Shown here in pieces: positions 8,298 through 17,988 of a stretch of DNA of 64,000 bases. The position numbers and the translations under genes were made by a program. Source of the stretch: Klebsiella indica (GTDB lineage Bacteria > Pseudomonadota > Gammaproteobacteria > Enterobacterales > Enterobacteriaceae); the NCBI RefSeq assembly GCF_005860775.1, contig NZ_VCHQ01000002.1, forward strand, positions 62,001 through 126,000, read 5' to 3'. How positions within the stretch are numbered: position 1 is the stretch's first letter; each line of letters starts with the position of its first letter. The notes beneath the pieces are model-generated. The model saw nothing but the letters and a program-made list of their open reading frames with translations, was not told the origin of the DNA and searched no databases.

Positions 8298-9440
8298 ATG
8301 GCTCAATTTAATCACTTCGAACTTTCGCTTCTGAACCCCAGCTTTGACTCCCCTTTGGTCGACGCGCTGACAGAGCTGGAGTTACTCCGGCACCTGCGGC
8401 TGGAAACCGATGTTCATCCTATCCTGTTTGCGCAGCTGAAGGCGGTTTTCCACATGCTGGAGAGTCTTGGCTCTGCAAGGATTGAGGGAAACCACACCAC
8501 GCTTGCCGACTATGTTGAAAGCAAGGTGGACGGAACGCAGAGTTCGACGGACCAGCTCAAAGAAATAAATAACATTGAAGCCGCGATGGAGTACATCGAT
8601 GAATACCTGAGCAACGGCGATGAGATAACGGAATATTTTATCCGCGAGTTGCATAGTCTGGCAGTAGTCGGGTTGCAACAGGAAGGCGACAGAACGCCCG
8701 GTGCATATCGGCAACATAACGTCAGCATTGCTCAGTCTGACCATTTACCGCCGGATCACATCCGCGTTCCCGATTATATGGCGGAGCTGACCGCCTTTAT
8801 TAACTGTGTCGATAAACCAAAGTACGATCTGATGAAGATTGCACTGGTGCATCACCGCTTTGGCTGGATACATCCCTTTGGCAACGGTAATGGTAGAACG
8901 GTCAGACTGCTGACCTATGCGTTGCTTATCAAGTATGGTTTTAATGTTCAGGCTGGTGGCCGGGTTCTCAATCCGACAGCGGTATTCTGTAACGATCGTG
9001 AACGCTATTACGCCATGCTTTCGTTAGCCGATAAGGGAACAGAGCAGGGGCTGGAAGAATGGTGCTTATATGTGCTTTCGGGGATCTCCTCTGAGCTGAA
9101 GAAAGTTGATCAACTGACGAATCACGCTTTCCTGAGCGAAAAGATCCTGTATCCGGCCATCGATTTTTCGTCGGAAAGAGGGCTGATAAATCCGCTGGAA
9201 TCAAAGGTTCTGAAACGTGCGGTTGAATTGGGGACGATAAAAGCGGGCGATCTACGTGCCGTTTTACCTGACCTGAAACCGACGCAGGTGACTTATCAGC
9301 TTGGTAAGTTGATTGAGCGGGGGTTACTCCAGCCAGTTGAAGAGGGGGCGCGTACTTATACGGCGAAGTTTTCTAACTCGTATCTGATTCGTGGAGTGAT
9401 TAGGGTTCTGCGGGAAGAAGGATTTATTCCTAATCTATAA
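8298..9440 (+). CDS. Fic-domain protein (probable AMPylase) with winged-helix tail
   Basis: A 380-residue Fic/DOC enzyme. The catalytic motif HPFGNGNGR starts at His192. An N-terminal inhibitory motif, SARIEGN (Ser59-Asn65, Glu63), matches the intramolecular brake of class II Fic proteins, so activity should be self-restrained and need no separate antitoxin. A Fic_N segment precedes the core and residues about 290-380 look like a winged helix-turn-helix. The family transfers AMP from ATP to a protein hydroxyl. Its target here is unknown; the winged helix suggests DNA binding or self-regulation. It is convergent with the nuclease-type gene at 9546, with a shared hairpin between them. Confidence 0.88.
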   Translation: MAQFNHFELSLLNPSFDSPLVDALTELELLRHLRLETDVHPILFAQLKAVFHMLESLGSARIEGNHTTLADYVESKVDGTQSSTDQLKEINNIEAAMEYIDEYLSNGDEITEYFIRELHSLAVVGLQQEGDRTPGAYRQHNVSIAQSDHLPPDHIRVPDYMAELTAFINCVDKPKYDLMKIALVHHRFGWIHPFGNGNGRTVRLLTYALLIKYGFNVQAGGRVLNPTAVFCNDRERYYAMLSLADKGTEQGLEEWCLYVLSGISSELKKVDQLTNHAFLSEKILYPAIDFSSERGLINPLESKVLKRAVELGTIKAGDLRAVLPDLKPTQVTYQLGKLIERGLLQPVEEGARTYTAKFSNSYLIRGVIRVLREEGFIPNL

Positions 9441-9492
9441 TCTTAATGAGCAAATTAAATTACAGGCTCCATATTTTTGTCTTCTATAAATA

Positions 9493-9522
9493 TTAAGGTG
9501 GTTGTTTTCCAAACCACCTTAA
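9493..9522. terminator. bidirectional terminator between convergent genes
   Basis: TTAAGGTGGTT and AACCACCTTAA pair perfectly around an 8-base loop, flanked by A/T-rich DNA on both sides. It lies between the stops of the Fic gene and the large gene at 9546 and can end both transcripts. Confidence 0.75.
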
Positions 9523-9545
9523 TTTAATATATGTTAATCAATAGG

Positions 9546-12500
9546 CTATAAATTTTCTTGTAACCAAGCTTCTAACGCATCTACTTGTACAAAGTTAATA
9601 TTAGTTTCATAAGGTGGATATCTCAACCACCAGTAAATTTGTCTACTAATGTACAAATTAATGAATTTGACGTCATGCTTATCTCTGGAGTTATTCCAGT
9701 TTAATAGGGTAAGAATATCATTATAATTTTCTGCTAGAAAATTAATTCTTTTTTCTATTTTCCCAATCTGCCCTCTTTTATCACCTCTACCAAATATTTT
9801 CTCTCGTAAACGACGCATATCTTTAATGCAATAGTAGGGCTGATTATACTTACACTCTATATTCAACCAGGTGTTGCTATCAGAAAAATAGGCTAAGGTA
9901 TCAAAATCACCTACATCAGGAAATTTTTTCTTTGGAAAGCGTTTCTTAAAGTCGATGCCAAGTTCAATTTGGGTTGCGAACCTTTTTACAATACTAAAAG
10001 TGGTTATTTCTAATTGCTTTTCAATACCCTCTTTTATCTTACCAACCTCATGTGAAATGTGGCTCCATTCAAACTCGGCAGGAAGATATCCATTTGCAAT
10101 ATGAGCAATCCATATTGTGCCTGCTCGATAAGCTGCCGCAGCGCCCCAGATTATATTACTATTGCTTGTTTCTATTAGTGGGCGAATATTATATCGATGA
10201 TCTCGTTTATTGTGATCAGATATAGGAACATCAAAACATTCAGAATCAGTACCAAGTAACTTTCTTATCTTATTGGGATTGAGAATAAGAAAGTCTATTA
10301 TCTTCTCTACTTCCTCATTAACCAAGTTTGTATTGTTTTTAAGCAATATGTTTACCATATCAGCCCTTGTCGTCTGATATGAAGGATTTAATTCAATTTG
10401 GTTAAATCTGGCCCATTGAAACAGAATAGAGAAAACAGCAAGTAAACTAGAGTATTTGAAGCCTAGATCTTGTTGAAATGCACGATCAAGAACATCCACT
10501 TTTTCATTTATAATATCGGAGTCTACAGAGTCAGTGTCGTTTAAATTATAACCTAACTTATAGCCAGCCTGTTCTTCACTAAACTTATCTTCTTTAATCT
10601 CACGATCTTCGGAAAAAAATACTTGTGGGATGTAAAAATTATCTATATTCAAACCGCCTACATCAATATCATTATGCAAGATGTCACTTGCATTATAAAG
10701 TACGATTAACCAATCGATATCAGCAAGTAATTGTAAGATATCATCGGTAGTAGGTATGGTTTCATTTTTTGAGTTAAGACTTAAAGTGCATTCAAGCAAG
10801 TATCTATAATTTGCTGACATACGATTGAATTCATTACTCTGGTTTGCTAATTTTTCTGTTCTATTATAATTAACCTCATGTTGAAGGCTTAACATAATAT
10901 TTTTCTTTTTTCTATGGTCTTCGGCTACATAAACATCATAGTTTTCAATTACAAATTGTAACAAGTGCTCTCTGTTCATAGAGAGTATTGTTGCGTGGAT
11001 TTTTTCTCTGAAAAAATCGGCTAAAGGGTTAATGATGTCCTTGGCATCTTGTAGCTCATAACTACCTTCCTGAATTCCAGACTCTTTAATTAAGTTAGCT
11101 AATTTTTTTCTGGCTAGTTTAAAGTGTTTGGCTTCAGGAATATTTGGTTTTATTTCTAGAGTATCAAAGGTGCGCTCTTCGCTGGATATTGCCATCCTGG
11201 CAGGTCTGTTACCTGTGTTGACTATTTGTTGCCTGATGTCTTCGGAGAACTCGATATTAAGTATTTTGGATAGCAATTGTAAGAATGCAATGCAGACATC
11301 AGCTTGGAAACTGGCATTTTTAGGTCTGTTAAGACGATGTTGCATGAAAGGTAAATTAATGCAAATTTGTATGTTCACAGAAGAATTATAATTATTAATT
11401 AACGATGTATGAGTGAACAGCTCAGGGGAAACATGTTCTGCAATATCAGAATTACTATTTACCAGGTATTTTTTGTTAACAGCACAATGAACGGTGATTC
11501 TGTCTATGTTCTGGAATGATATATTTTTTAAAATATCTTTTCGTTGCGATAAAGCATCACTGGCACATTCTAAAAATAATGTCAGAAGCTGACCGTTAAG
11601 ATGATCTTCATTTAGTAATGGCTTGCAATCGGCACAAAAATGAATTGTGCAATTATTAATCGTTGTAGACCAGGATACATAGAAATGACTTTTCGATATT
11701 AATGAAATATTTCCTTGGTAACTATTACTGATGTTCCATTTCACATTGGCATCAGGGAAATTTGAGGGAACCTGTGACCAGTATTTTTCCAGTTCTTCAT
11801 ATCTCCAATTAGAACCCCAATGAGGGTCAAGAGTAATCATGTTAAAATTTATGGCACCATCTTCTAATACAGAATGAGTTCCTTTGAATGATGCAAACTT
11901 ATCTATTGTTGAAATAAGAAACGGATTTATTTTTGATTTATTTTGATCTAAATATGAAAAAAACAATGATAGTTCATTTAGATTATCTATTGAGTCAAAT
12001 AATGCAATAAATTCTGTCAAAAAGAGAATATGGTAACTATATTTTAGTCGCGGTGGCTCAAAAAAATGCATGGCAGTAGTAAGATTAGAATTTATGAAAA
12101 TAAATTCAATATCATTAATTGATAGTTGTTCCCCTGAGCCATTTCGAATACCTAACAATTGTGATGATGAAATAGGTGATAAAGCCCATTCACCTTGATT
12201 AAAAAGTTTAAAAACGTCTTCTTCTATATTTTTTAACTTACTTGCTGAATCAATATCAAAAAGAGCAAATAAATAAAACTTATCATTACCCTGTAATAAT
12301 CCTGAGAATTTATAAGGTAGGACCTTTTTTTTGCTCAGAAGCAGAAATGGTTCCTCAATTATGCTTTCAAAACGCTGTGATATGAAATTTGAAATGGCAT
12401 CAGAACAATCGATATCCATTTTTTTGGAAGCGTAGTGCTCAATAATTACATTTGCCATATTCCTGAATGACAATGGATAAACACGATTATCAATGCTGAC

Positions 12501-13295
12501 GCCAATAGCAGGGAGTGCTAAACCTTCCATTATTACATTTGATAATTCAGAGAGGGAGTTAATGCTTTTAAACTCCCCGGATTTTTTAATAAATATTTTT
12601 TCTGTCTGACTTATTAATTGTTCAAAGGCATGACTTGTATCCGTTAACGCCTGCTGACAAGCTTTCCAGAACGTTTCTGGGGGGATTTCGACATGGCCGG
12701 GCGAGAACTCTTGCTCTGAGAGTGTGTCAACTGGATTTATGCTTGATAAAAACTTATCCTGTAAAATAAGAACATTGTCCATTTGCTTAAGGATAATTGG
12801 ATATTCTGCGTATCTAATTCCAAAAGCTTGAATATAATCATATAAGCGTTCGACTGAGCTACCGTAAAAAATTCTATAAATATTATCCCCCCATGGTATT
12901 CTTATTTTCCCCCAGTCTTGTTCAGGGACAAAGTCTTCCATTTGAGGAATGTCAGGTAATATCTTATAAATAATGCTAAAAAATTCGCTTGCTTGTTGAT
13001 ATGTTTTAAGTTCCTTTTGGTTATTAAATGTACTAACATCCATGGAGAGCAGTGTGTTGAAAGCTATAGTGTGTTTTACAGGTGATGAGATATTAGGTAG
13101 CCATAATTCGGAAATACTTAATGTGAGAAAAAGTTCTGCGAGGTTGTACTCTTTATAAACAGATGTTAAATTATCTTTTATTTTTGGCATAACGTCCTCA
13201 TAGTTTCTATTTCCCTTGCCAGGGGATTTTTCTCTGGATTTGTTATTGCTTTTTTTCTTTTTTAAATCTCGTTTTGCTTTGCTGTTCTTTCCCAT
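9546..13295 (-). CDS. very large protein with C-terminal PD-(D/E)XK nuclease core
   Basis: A 1249-residue protein with no family name I recognise. The first 30 residues are extremely lysine-rich (KAKRDLKKKKSNNKSREK), suggesting nucleic-acid contact. The body is large and featureless to eye. Near the C-terminus GDFDTLAYF (Asp1132) and, 15 residues on, LNIECK (Glu1147, Lys1149) have the spacing and strand pattern of a PD-(D/E)XK nuclease active site, preceded by a helix with glutamates. The coding sequence is clearly more AT-rich than the core genes, a sign of transfer. It follows the gene at 13338 by 42 bp on the same strand, so both are probably co-expressed. The nuclease reading is inference from motif; a defence role comes from context. 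Confidence 0.75.
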   Translation of the reverse strand: MGKNSKAKRDLKKKKSNNKSREKSPGKGNRNYEDVMPKIKDNLTSVYKEYNLAELFLTLSISELWLPNISSPVKHTIAFNTLLSMDVSTFNNQKELKTYQQASEFFSIIYKILPDIPQMEDFVPEQDWGKIRIPWGDNIYRIFYGSSVERLYDYIQAFGIRYAEYPIILKQMDNVLILQDKFLSSINPVDTLSEQEFSPGHVEIPPETFWKACQQALTDTSHAFEQLISQTEKIFIKKSGEFKSINSLSELSNVIMEGLALPAIGVSIDNRVYPLSFRNMANVIIEHYASKKMDIDCSDAISNFISQRFESIIEEPFLLLSKKKVLPYKFSGLLQGNDKFYLFALFDIDSASKLKNIEEDVFKLFNQGEWALSPISSSQLLGIRNGSGEQLSINDIEFIFINSNLTTAMHFFEPPRLKYSYHILFLTEFIALFDSIDNLNELSLFFSYLDQNKSKINPFLISTIDKFASFKGTHSVLEDGAINFNMITLDPHWGSNWRYEELEKYWSQVPSNFPDANVKWNISNSYQGNISLISKSHFYVSWSTTINNCTIHFCADCKPLLNEDHLNGQLLTLFLECASDALSQRKDILKNISFQNIDRITVHCAVNKKYLVNSNSDIAEHVSPELFTHTSLINNYNSSVNIQICINLPFMQHRLNRPKNASFQADVCIAFLQLLSKILNIEFSEDIRQQIVNTGNRPARMAISSEERTFDTLEIKPNIPEAKHFKLARKKLANLIKESGIQEGSYELQDAKDIINPLADFFREKIHATILSMNREHLLQFVIENYDVYVAEDHRKKKNIMLSLQHEVNYNRTEKLANQSNEFNRMSANYRYLLECTLSLNSKNETIPTTDDILQLLADIDWLIVLYNASDILHNDIDVGGLNIDNFYIPQVFFSEDREIKEDKFSEEQAGYKLGYNLNDTDSVDSDIINEKVDVLDRAFQQDLGFKYSSLLAVFSILFQWARFNQIELNPSYQTTRADMVNILLKNNTNLVNEEVEKIIDFLILNPNKIRKLLGTDSECFDVPISDHNKRDHRYNIRPLIETSNSNIIWGAAAAYRAGTIWIAHIANGYLPAEFEWSHISHEVGKIKEGIEKQLEITTFSIVKRFATQIELGIDFKKRFPKKKFPDVGDFDTLAYFSDSNTWLNIECKYNQPYYCIKDMRRLREKIFGRGDKRGQIGKIEKRINFLAENYNDILTLLNWNNSRDKHDVKFINLYISRQIYWWLRYPPYETNINFVQVDALEAWLQENL

Positions 13296-13337
13296 TTTAA
13301 AATCCTTTTGAGAACTAAGTGTATCGATGTGTTGGAT

Positions 13338-16300
13338 TTAATATCCTTCAAGTCTTAACTTTGCATGCCGATCATTATTTGCAGCATCAAAATCATAATG
13401 TGAAGCAAGATCATCAAAGACACTTGCTAGTTTGGGATGAGTAAAATATAGCTGGTTGGCAATTTCTTTGTACTGGTCAACTAGTTTTCGTTCTTTATCA
13501 CCGCCTTCATAATAAGCTCTTACTGTTGTGCCACGGCTATTAATAGTACCAAAATAGAAACCTTCTCTGATTTCATCCCGTTCTGTTTCCTCCAGTAACT
13601 CTTTGATTATTATGCTGTGCCATGGTGCATTATTTATAATTTTTGAGCGGGATAGCCATTCGCCGATTATATAATCGGTAGTATTGCTTCTGTCATTTTC
13701 TGTCGCCAGTTTCCTAACTTCCTTAATCCAGTTATTAAATACGACTTCATCAATATTATTATCCGGTTTCAGACCGGGGATCCCTTTTCCTTGATTCAGA
13801 ACTCTGCCTGCTTGTTGTGCCGCAGCCATTAAGGATTCATCTTGCTTATACTCTTTCTCGGATTCTGGTTTATAAGCAAGGCATATTAATTGCATGAAAA
13901 GTGGTGGATTGCAAAGTAATTCCGCGTAGAGGTTTTTTGCTCCTTTCTCACAACTTCTAAACGCTGTGAAAAAGAAGAATTCCAGTAAGGCCAAATCTAA
14001 ACGCGATACCTGTCCTGACGATTCAAGATATTCTACAGCCTTGGACAAATGCCAACCATCTGGCATTGGTACGTCTTTTTCAGCGGTAGTTCGGAATCCG
14101 TTTAACAGTTTCAATAGGTTTTGCCAGGAAACCTTTTCCATACGATGTTTTACGAGATTAAATGCGGATATATATCTATCAGAAAGCATCATTTTTCCGA
14201 TAAAGTAATCAATTTCATCAGTATCGTCACTCCAGATGTGTGGAAAGTTTATTCCCTTCCAGTACAGTATTTGAGCGTTTTCAGGATAATTTGTAAGGTT
14301 GTGCCATGTAGCCATATTAGGTGGGAGTACTGAATGGAATGCAGCAATTTTTTCATCACTATCCATCTCATTTTTGAACTCTTGAGAATTTAACAAAATA
14401 AGTTTTTTTTCTTCAGGGAGCCAGGTATAAAATGAACTTATCAATGGATCGTGAAATGGGAAACCATTGTCTTTGAATTTTTCAATAATCCATGAGAATG
14501 AATCCATTAAATTTAAGTTGCAGGTAGCTAAGGATTCACCTATTACAGACGGCGATTGTGCTACTGAAAATAGAGATGAAATTCCATTCCATCCTTGCAT
14601 GGAATATATCTCTTCTATTGCGCTGGTTCGCATTTTAATTATTTCTTTGCTATGTTCCTTATAATCTCTCTCACTCCCTTCAGCCAATGTAGGATATTGA
14701 GAGGTGAACAATCGACGTTTATCAAGAATAATATCCTGGATAGTGAATAAACTGACAAATGCCATGAGGTTTTCTGCAACCGCTCTGCTTTTTTTATCTC
14801 CATCTGTATTATACGAATTATGCCAGTTCAGATAGTGATACAGTGCTTCCCTCACAATTTCCTTATCTCCATCAGAAAAAGAAATTGTGCTTTTAATTAA
14901 TGCAATAAGCCTTTCCTGATAGGCACCTTCAAAATGATCTATTCGCCTGATAAGAGCTGCTATTCTTTCAGCATTATTTTCTGCCAGATCCAGTATTCGC
15001 TCACCCAGTGCAGAATAATATGCACTAAGAAAAATCCCCCTCATTTGTGCACTGCCAGCATCATCATCCCGCCATTTTGGTCTGGCATTTTCCATATACA
15101 TACCACCCATAGGATCGGTTTGTTCATAGAGAAAATGCCAGACAATGCTCTCGTGTTTTTTGATAAGCATATCAAGTACGATAAGTCTTTGTTCATCAGT
15201 AGCCATTGTTTGAGGCCAGTAGGGCCTGAGCAACGATTTCAGGGTATTTTCCGGCGTATTGGCCCAGTTTCCCTGAATTCTTAATGATGATAGCGTTGCC
15301 AGAATAAGGCTGACTCTGAATAATCGCCTTGGATTCCATGCCAGGATTTCCAGCGCATGTAATAAGTCAGCATGCCAACAACGCATACCAAAGCCAGTGC
15401 TTTCACTCGTTTCCGTTAGTGGGCGAGTAACGGCAACCTCTGTTGACTGCAAGCTTGTTTCTATGGATTTTAAGAACACCTCTGGTGATGCTTCAGCTAA
15501 CGAACATAATACGTCTGTTAATGACAGCCATCTCTCACCATCGGCATCCATCAACAGATCTCTAACCAGATTGTCGATGGCAGCAATGATGAAGTCTGAA
15601 TTAATCCCTTCACTGCTTTCAGCGTAGATTCTGAGCTTCACCAGTGAGTCAGCGATTGATTTCAGAATAAAATCTGATTCTGAACGAACTTTTCCATAGA
15701 TAGATGCCATCCAGCGATCTTCGTTTTTAAGCTCCAGGGCCGGATTAGGTTTAAGCAGCGTTTGTTTTACAACCAAGAAGAAACGTTCGAGCTGACTTTC
15801 TGTTAGCCGGGGGGCAAGCTGATACAATAGCTCAATGGGCGATTTTGCTTTCCATACATCACCAATCTGTAAAACCGGAGAGTCATCCCGAAGAGATATT
15901 TCGCGTAGTTCCTGTTCCAGTTCTTCGTAATCTTTTTGTGCAATCGTTTCAATACAATATTTATCGCCTTCCTTTTTGCCATTCCAGCACCCCACCAGAG
16001 TCAACGTGATTAACGCTTTTGCTGGCGATGTGGTCAGCCATACGGGAGATGAAATTGTCGGGTTTCTGGCCCTAAGGCGTCGATAAACTGACCAGGACCG
16101 CCCGGTTGTTCGTGATAACCGCCTTGCATCGGATTCTTCTTCTCCCAAAGCAATGAGCTTCTCTTCAAAATCGCTTCGGGGAAGACGTTCCAGTGTAATA
16201 GTATCGCTTCGCTTATTGCCTGTTGTATTATGATCGCCTAGGGAAAATGGAATAAAAACAGTTCGTTCAGGCTGGCATCGGCTTTGTCTGGAAATATCAC

Positions 16301-17084
16301 TGTTCATCGCCAGACAAAGCTGAATTGAGGGATTTTTATCAATAAAGCGCCATCCATCATCAGTAGTTATACAGGCTGCTATATTTTCATGCCCCATTTC
16401 TATCAAGCTGGCACAGGCAAAAGCGATAGCCTCTTCCTGACTGTCTGCCCGGATAATAATTTGTTCTTTTTTCTCTGACAGAAAGCCGTTCAGCGTATTT
16501 TTTTCTTCTTCTCTACCCGCCAGTAAGGTTTCTTTTGTTAACGGAAATTGTGACTGCGTGCGCCATCGTTCCCAGAAATGGGAAATAGATTCAATGCCTG
16601 CGCCAGTATGGCCCGTTAGTTCACCGAACCAGAGAGCTACAGCCGGCACGTTTTCCAGCCACGTCTCCAGATCGTCAGCATCAAATGCATAAACGTCGGA
16701 CCAGATATTTTCAGCCCGGGCTTCTTTGAGCCAGTTATCTTTTTTTGGCCACCGACGTGGTGATACGAAAACGAAGCGGCTTTGAGCCGCTTCCTGTGGT
16801 GAAATTTGTTGATTTCGTTTCCGAAAATCTGAGCGGGCTTTAGTAATGATGTCGGAGGAACAGCCCATTTCCCAGAAAGAGGAACCACCAGGAACCCAGA
16901 TATTGCCTTTGTCAGCCTGGACAATACCATCCCAGCCGCTGCCTGAAACAGAATCACCGCCGGGCATACTCAATGCTGTTATTGTTGTGGTCGCACTGAT
17001 TAATCGCCGGATCAAAATGGGCAATATTCCCTGGGCGTCTCTTGTGTCTGCCCACTGTTCGATTTGGGTCGCGGTGATCCTCAT
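13338..17084 (-). CDS. very large protein with nuclease-fold-like N-terminus and degenerate STAND-like ATPase region
   Basis: A 1248-residue protein, probably first in a two-gene operon. Residues 50-90 (GWDGIV, VPGGSSFWEMG, then KARSDFRKR) and 103-155 (RFVFVSPRRWPKK, YAFDADDLETWLE) resemble N-terminal restriction-endonuclease-like modules of large defence ATPases. Asp52 and Glu72 are candidate active residues but no clean ExK follows. After LLAGREEE (188-194), where a P-loop would be expected, the sequence is IIIRADSQEEAIAF with no GK(S/T), so ATP binding is doubtful. Residues about 400-1248 look mostly helical, as in sensor arrays. The start is ATG 17084 with GAGG eight bases upstream; an in-frame GTG at 17123 is less likely. 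Family and function are not known to me. Confidence 0.75.
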   Translation of the reverse strand: MRITATQIEQWADTRDAQGILPILIRRLISATTTITALSMPGGDSVSGSGWDGIVQADKGNIWVPGGSSFWEMGCSSDIITKARSDFRKRNQQISPQEAAQSRFVFVSPRRWPKKDNWLKEARAENIWSDVYAFDADDLETWLENVPAVALWFGELTGHTGAGIESISHFWERWRTQSQFPLTKETLLAGREEEKNTLNGFLSEKKEQIIIRADSQEEAIAFACASLIEMGHENIAACITTDDGWRFIDKNPSIQLCLAMNSDISRQSRCQPERTVFIPFSLGDHNTTGNKRSDTITLERLPRSDFEEKLIALGEEESDARRLSRTTGRSWSVYRRLRARNPTISSPVWLTTSPAKALITLTLVGCWNGKKEGDKYCIETIAQKDYEELEQELREISLRDDSPVLQIGDVWKAKSPIELLYQLAPRLTESQLERFFLVVKQTLLKPNPALELKNEDRWMASIYGKVRSESDFILKSIADSLVKLRIYAESSEGINSDFIIAAIDNLVRDLLMDADGERWLSLTDVLCSLAEASPEVFLKSIETSLQSTEVAVTRPLTETSESTGFGMRCWHADLLHALEILAWNPRRLFRVSLILATLSSLRIQGNWANTPENTLKSLLRPYWPQTMATDEQRLIVLDMLIKKHESIVWHFLYEQTDPMGGMYMENARPKWRDDDAGSAQMRGIFLSAYYSALGERILDLAENNAERIAALIRRIDHFEGAYQERLIALIKSTISFSDGDKEIVREALYHYLNWHNSYNTDGDKKSRAVAENLMAFVSLFTIQDIILDKRRLFTSQYPTLAEGSERDYKEHSKEIIKMRTSAIEEIYSMQGWNGISSLFSVAQSPSVIGESLATCNLNLMDSFSWIIEKFKDNGFPFHDPLISSFYTWLPEEKKLILLNSQEFKNEMDSDEKIAAFHSVLPPNMATWHNLTNYPENAQILYWKGINFPHIWSDDTDEIDYFIGKMMLSDRYISAFNLVKHRMEKVSWQNLLKLLNGFRTTAEKDVPMPDGWHLSKAVEYLESSGQVSRLDLALLEFFFFTAFRSCEKGAKNLYAELLCNPPLFMQLICLAYKPESEKEYKQDESLMAAAQQAGRVLNQGKGIPGLKPDNNIDEVVFNNWIKEVRKLATENDRSNTTDYIIGEWLSRSKIINNAPWHSIIIKELLEETERDEIREGFYFGTINSRGTTVRAYYEGGDKERKLVDQYKEIANQLYFTHPKLASVFDDLASHYDFDAANNDRHAKLRLEGY

Positions 17085-17280
17085 ATTCAGATCCTCAAGA
17101 TGTGTTTTCTGGATTATATTCACGATTACTTATTGAATAAAATGGAAAAAAAGAAACTTTAGTCTTTTGTTTGATGCAAAAGACGAACGATTAGTTTTGC
17201 AGGTAAGAGAGTGTTATTTCTGCGATCTGCCTTCCATAACCTCACTTGCTGTTAACCGCTAATCGCGGTATCTTTTACTC

Positions 17281-17526
17281 GCACCTGCAAATTCAGGTGC
17301 CGGGATTGGTCTCCTGAAGATATTCCTTACTGGCGACATATGACGCGCTTTGCGTCTTTTTTATGTCGTTCATCCGGCTACATCTCAATGGTGGGCCGGG
17401 CGGAGGCGTCGCAAGACGCGCCGGTGTCCAGTAAGGCCGGTAAGACCAACTCCGTCCGGTTCCACCACCCGTAAGATTGGTCTCTTCGGTGGTGGTTCAA
17501 ACAATCACTTACTGGAGGCTGCCACC
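17281..17526 (+). promoter_or_regulatory. P4-satellite-like leader with complementary RNA segments
   Basis: The leader before the small gene at 17527 is rich in self-complementarity. A perfect hairpin GCACCTG-N6-CAGGTGC spans 17281-17300. CCTTACTGG (17325) is complementary to CCAGTAAGG (17428). TTGGTCT (17306) is complementary to AGACCAA (17443). GATTGGTCTC occurs twice, at 17304 and 17475. CCACCACC/GGTGGTGG (17462, 17488) makes another stem. Satellite phage P4 controls early transcription with a small RNA pairing to repeated leader targets around its ash gene, and this layout is reminiscent of it. That parallel is inference. Confidence 0.5.
17340..17474 (+). CDS. Ash-family short peptide
   Basis: A 44-codon frame from ATG 17340: MTRFASFLCRSSGYISMVGR, then EASQDAPVSSKAGKTNSVRF and HHP before the stop. 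This matches the highly conserved tail of Ash-family proteins found in P4-like satellites and integrative elements. Full-length family members are longer at the N-terminus, so this may be only the shared C-terminal part or a leader peptide. It lies inside the self-complementary leader of the gene at 17527. The molecular function is unclear. Confidence 0.55.
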   Translation: MTRFASFLCRSSGYISMVGRAEASQDAPVSSKAGKTNSVRFHHP

Positions 17527-17988
17527 ATGGCTACGATCCCCACTCAAACACACCCGTTACTTTCTGTTCCCTTCAACGCCGCCACGGATTTCACCGTCCT
17601 TGCCAGTCACTGCGAAAACTTCGCTGAAACCCTGATTGAAAGTAAAGATATCGCGTTAAAAATGGCGCTCTGCGGCAGACTCAACGCCGCTCTGACGCTG
17701 CTCCAGCCCACGCTGTTAGAGCCCGTCCCGCCCCATCTTGTTGAAAGCCTGACCGTCGATACCCTCCCGGCGAATTCCCCCGAGTTTGGGCCAGAATGCA
17801 CAGAGCTTTGTAGCTATTGCCTTGCCCTGACGCAGACGCTGGCGGGGCAGGGGTTTTCCTCAGAAACGGAGAAATTCCTGAGTTGGTTGCTGTACGACCT
17901 GATCAATTACTTCGCGGCGGAAATGAAAGCCCCGCGCTGGCTGCGTACCGCCGACGGCGTGAAGTTTATTGATGGGGTGGCGGCATGA
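17527..17988 (+). CDS. small hypothetical protein of mobile elements
   Basis: A 153-residue acidic, mostly helical soluble protein beginning MATIPTQTHPLL. The start at ATG 17527 follows the ribosome site CTGGAGG, and longer frames upstream run through the Ash-coding leader. The MATI(P)TQTHP opening is shared by genes that follow this kind of leader in enterobacterial satellites and islands, but the rest has no domain I recognise. It overlaps the next gene by four bases, so the two are translated together. A regulatory or replication-accessory role would fit the position but nothing in the sequence proves it. Confidence 0.65.
   Translation: MATIPTQTHPLLSVPFNAATDFTVLASHCENFAETLIESKDIALKMALCGRLNAALTLLQPTLLEPVPPHLVESLTVDTLPANSPEFGPECTELCSYCLALTQTLAGQGFSSETEKFLSWLLYDLINYFAAEMKAPRWLRTADGVKFIDGVAA

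Noticed and set aside
17350..17526. Upstream extension of the 153-residue gene
   Set aside because: The added residues are the leader and an out-of-frame Ash sequence; ATG 17527 has a good ribosome site.
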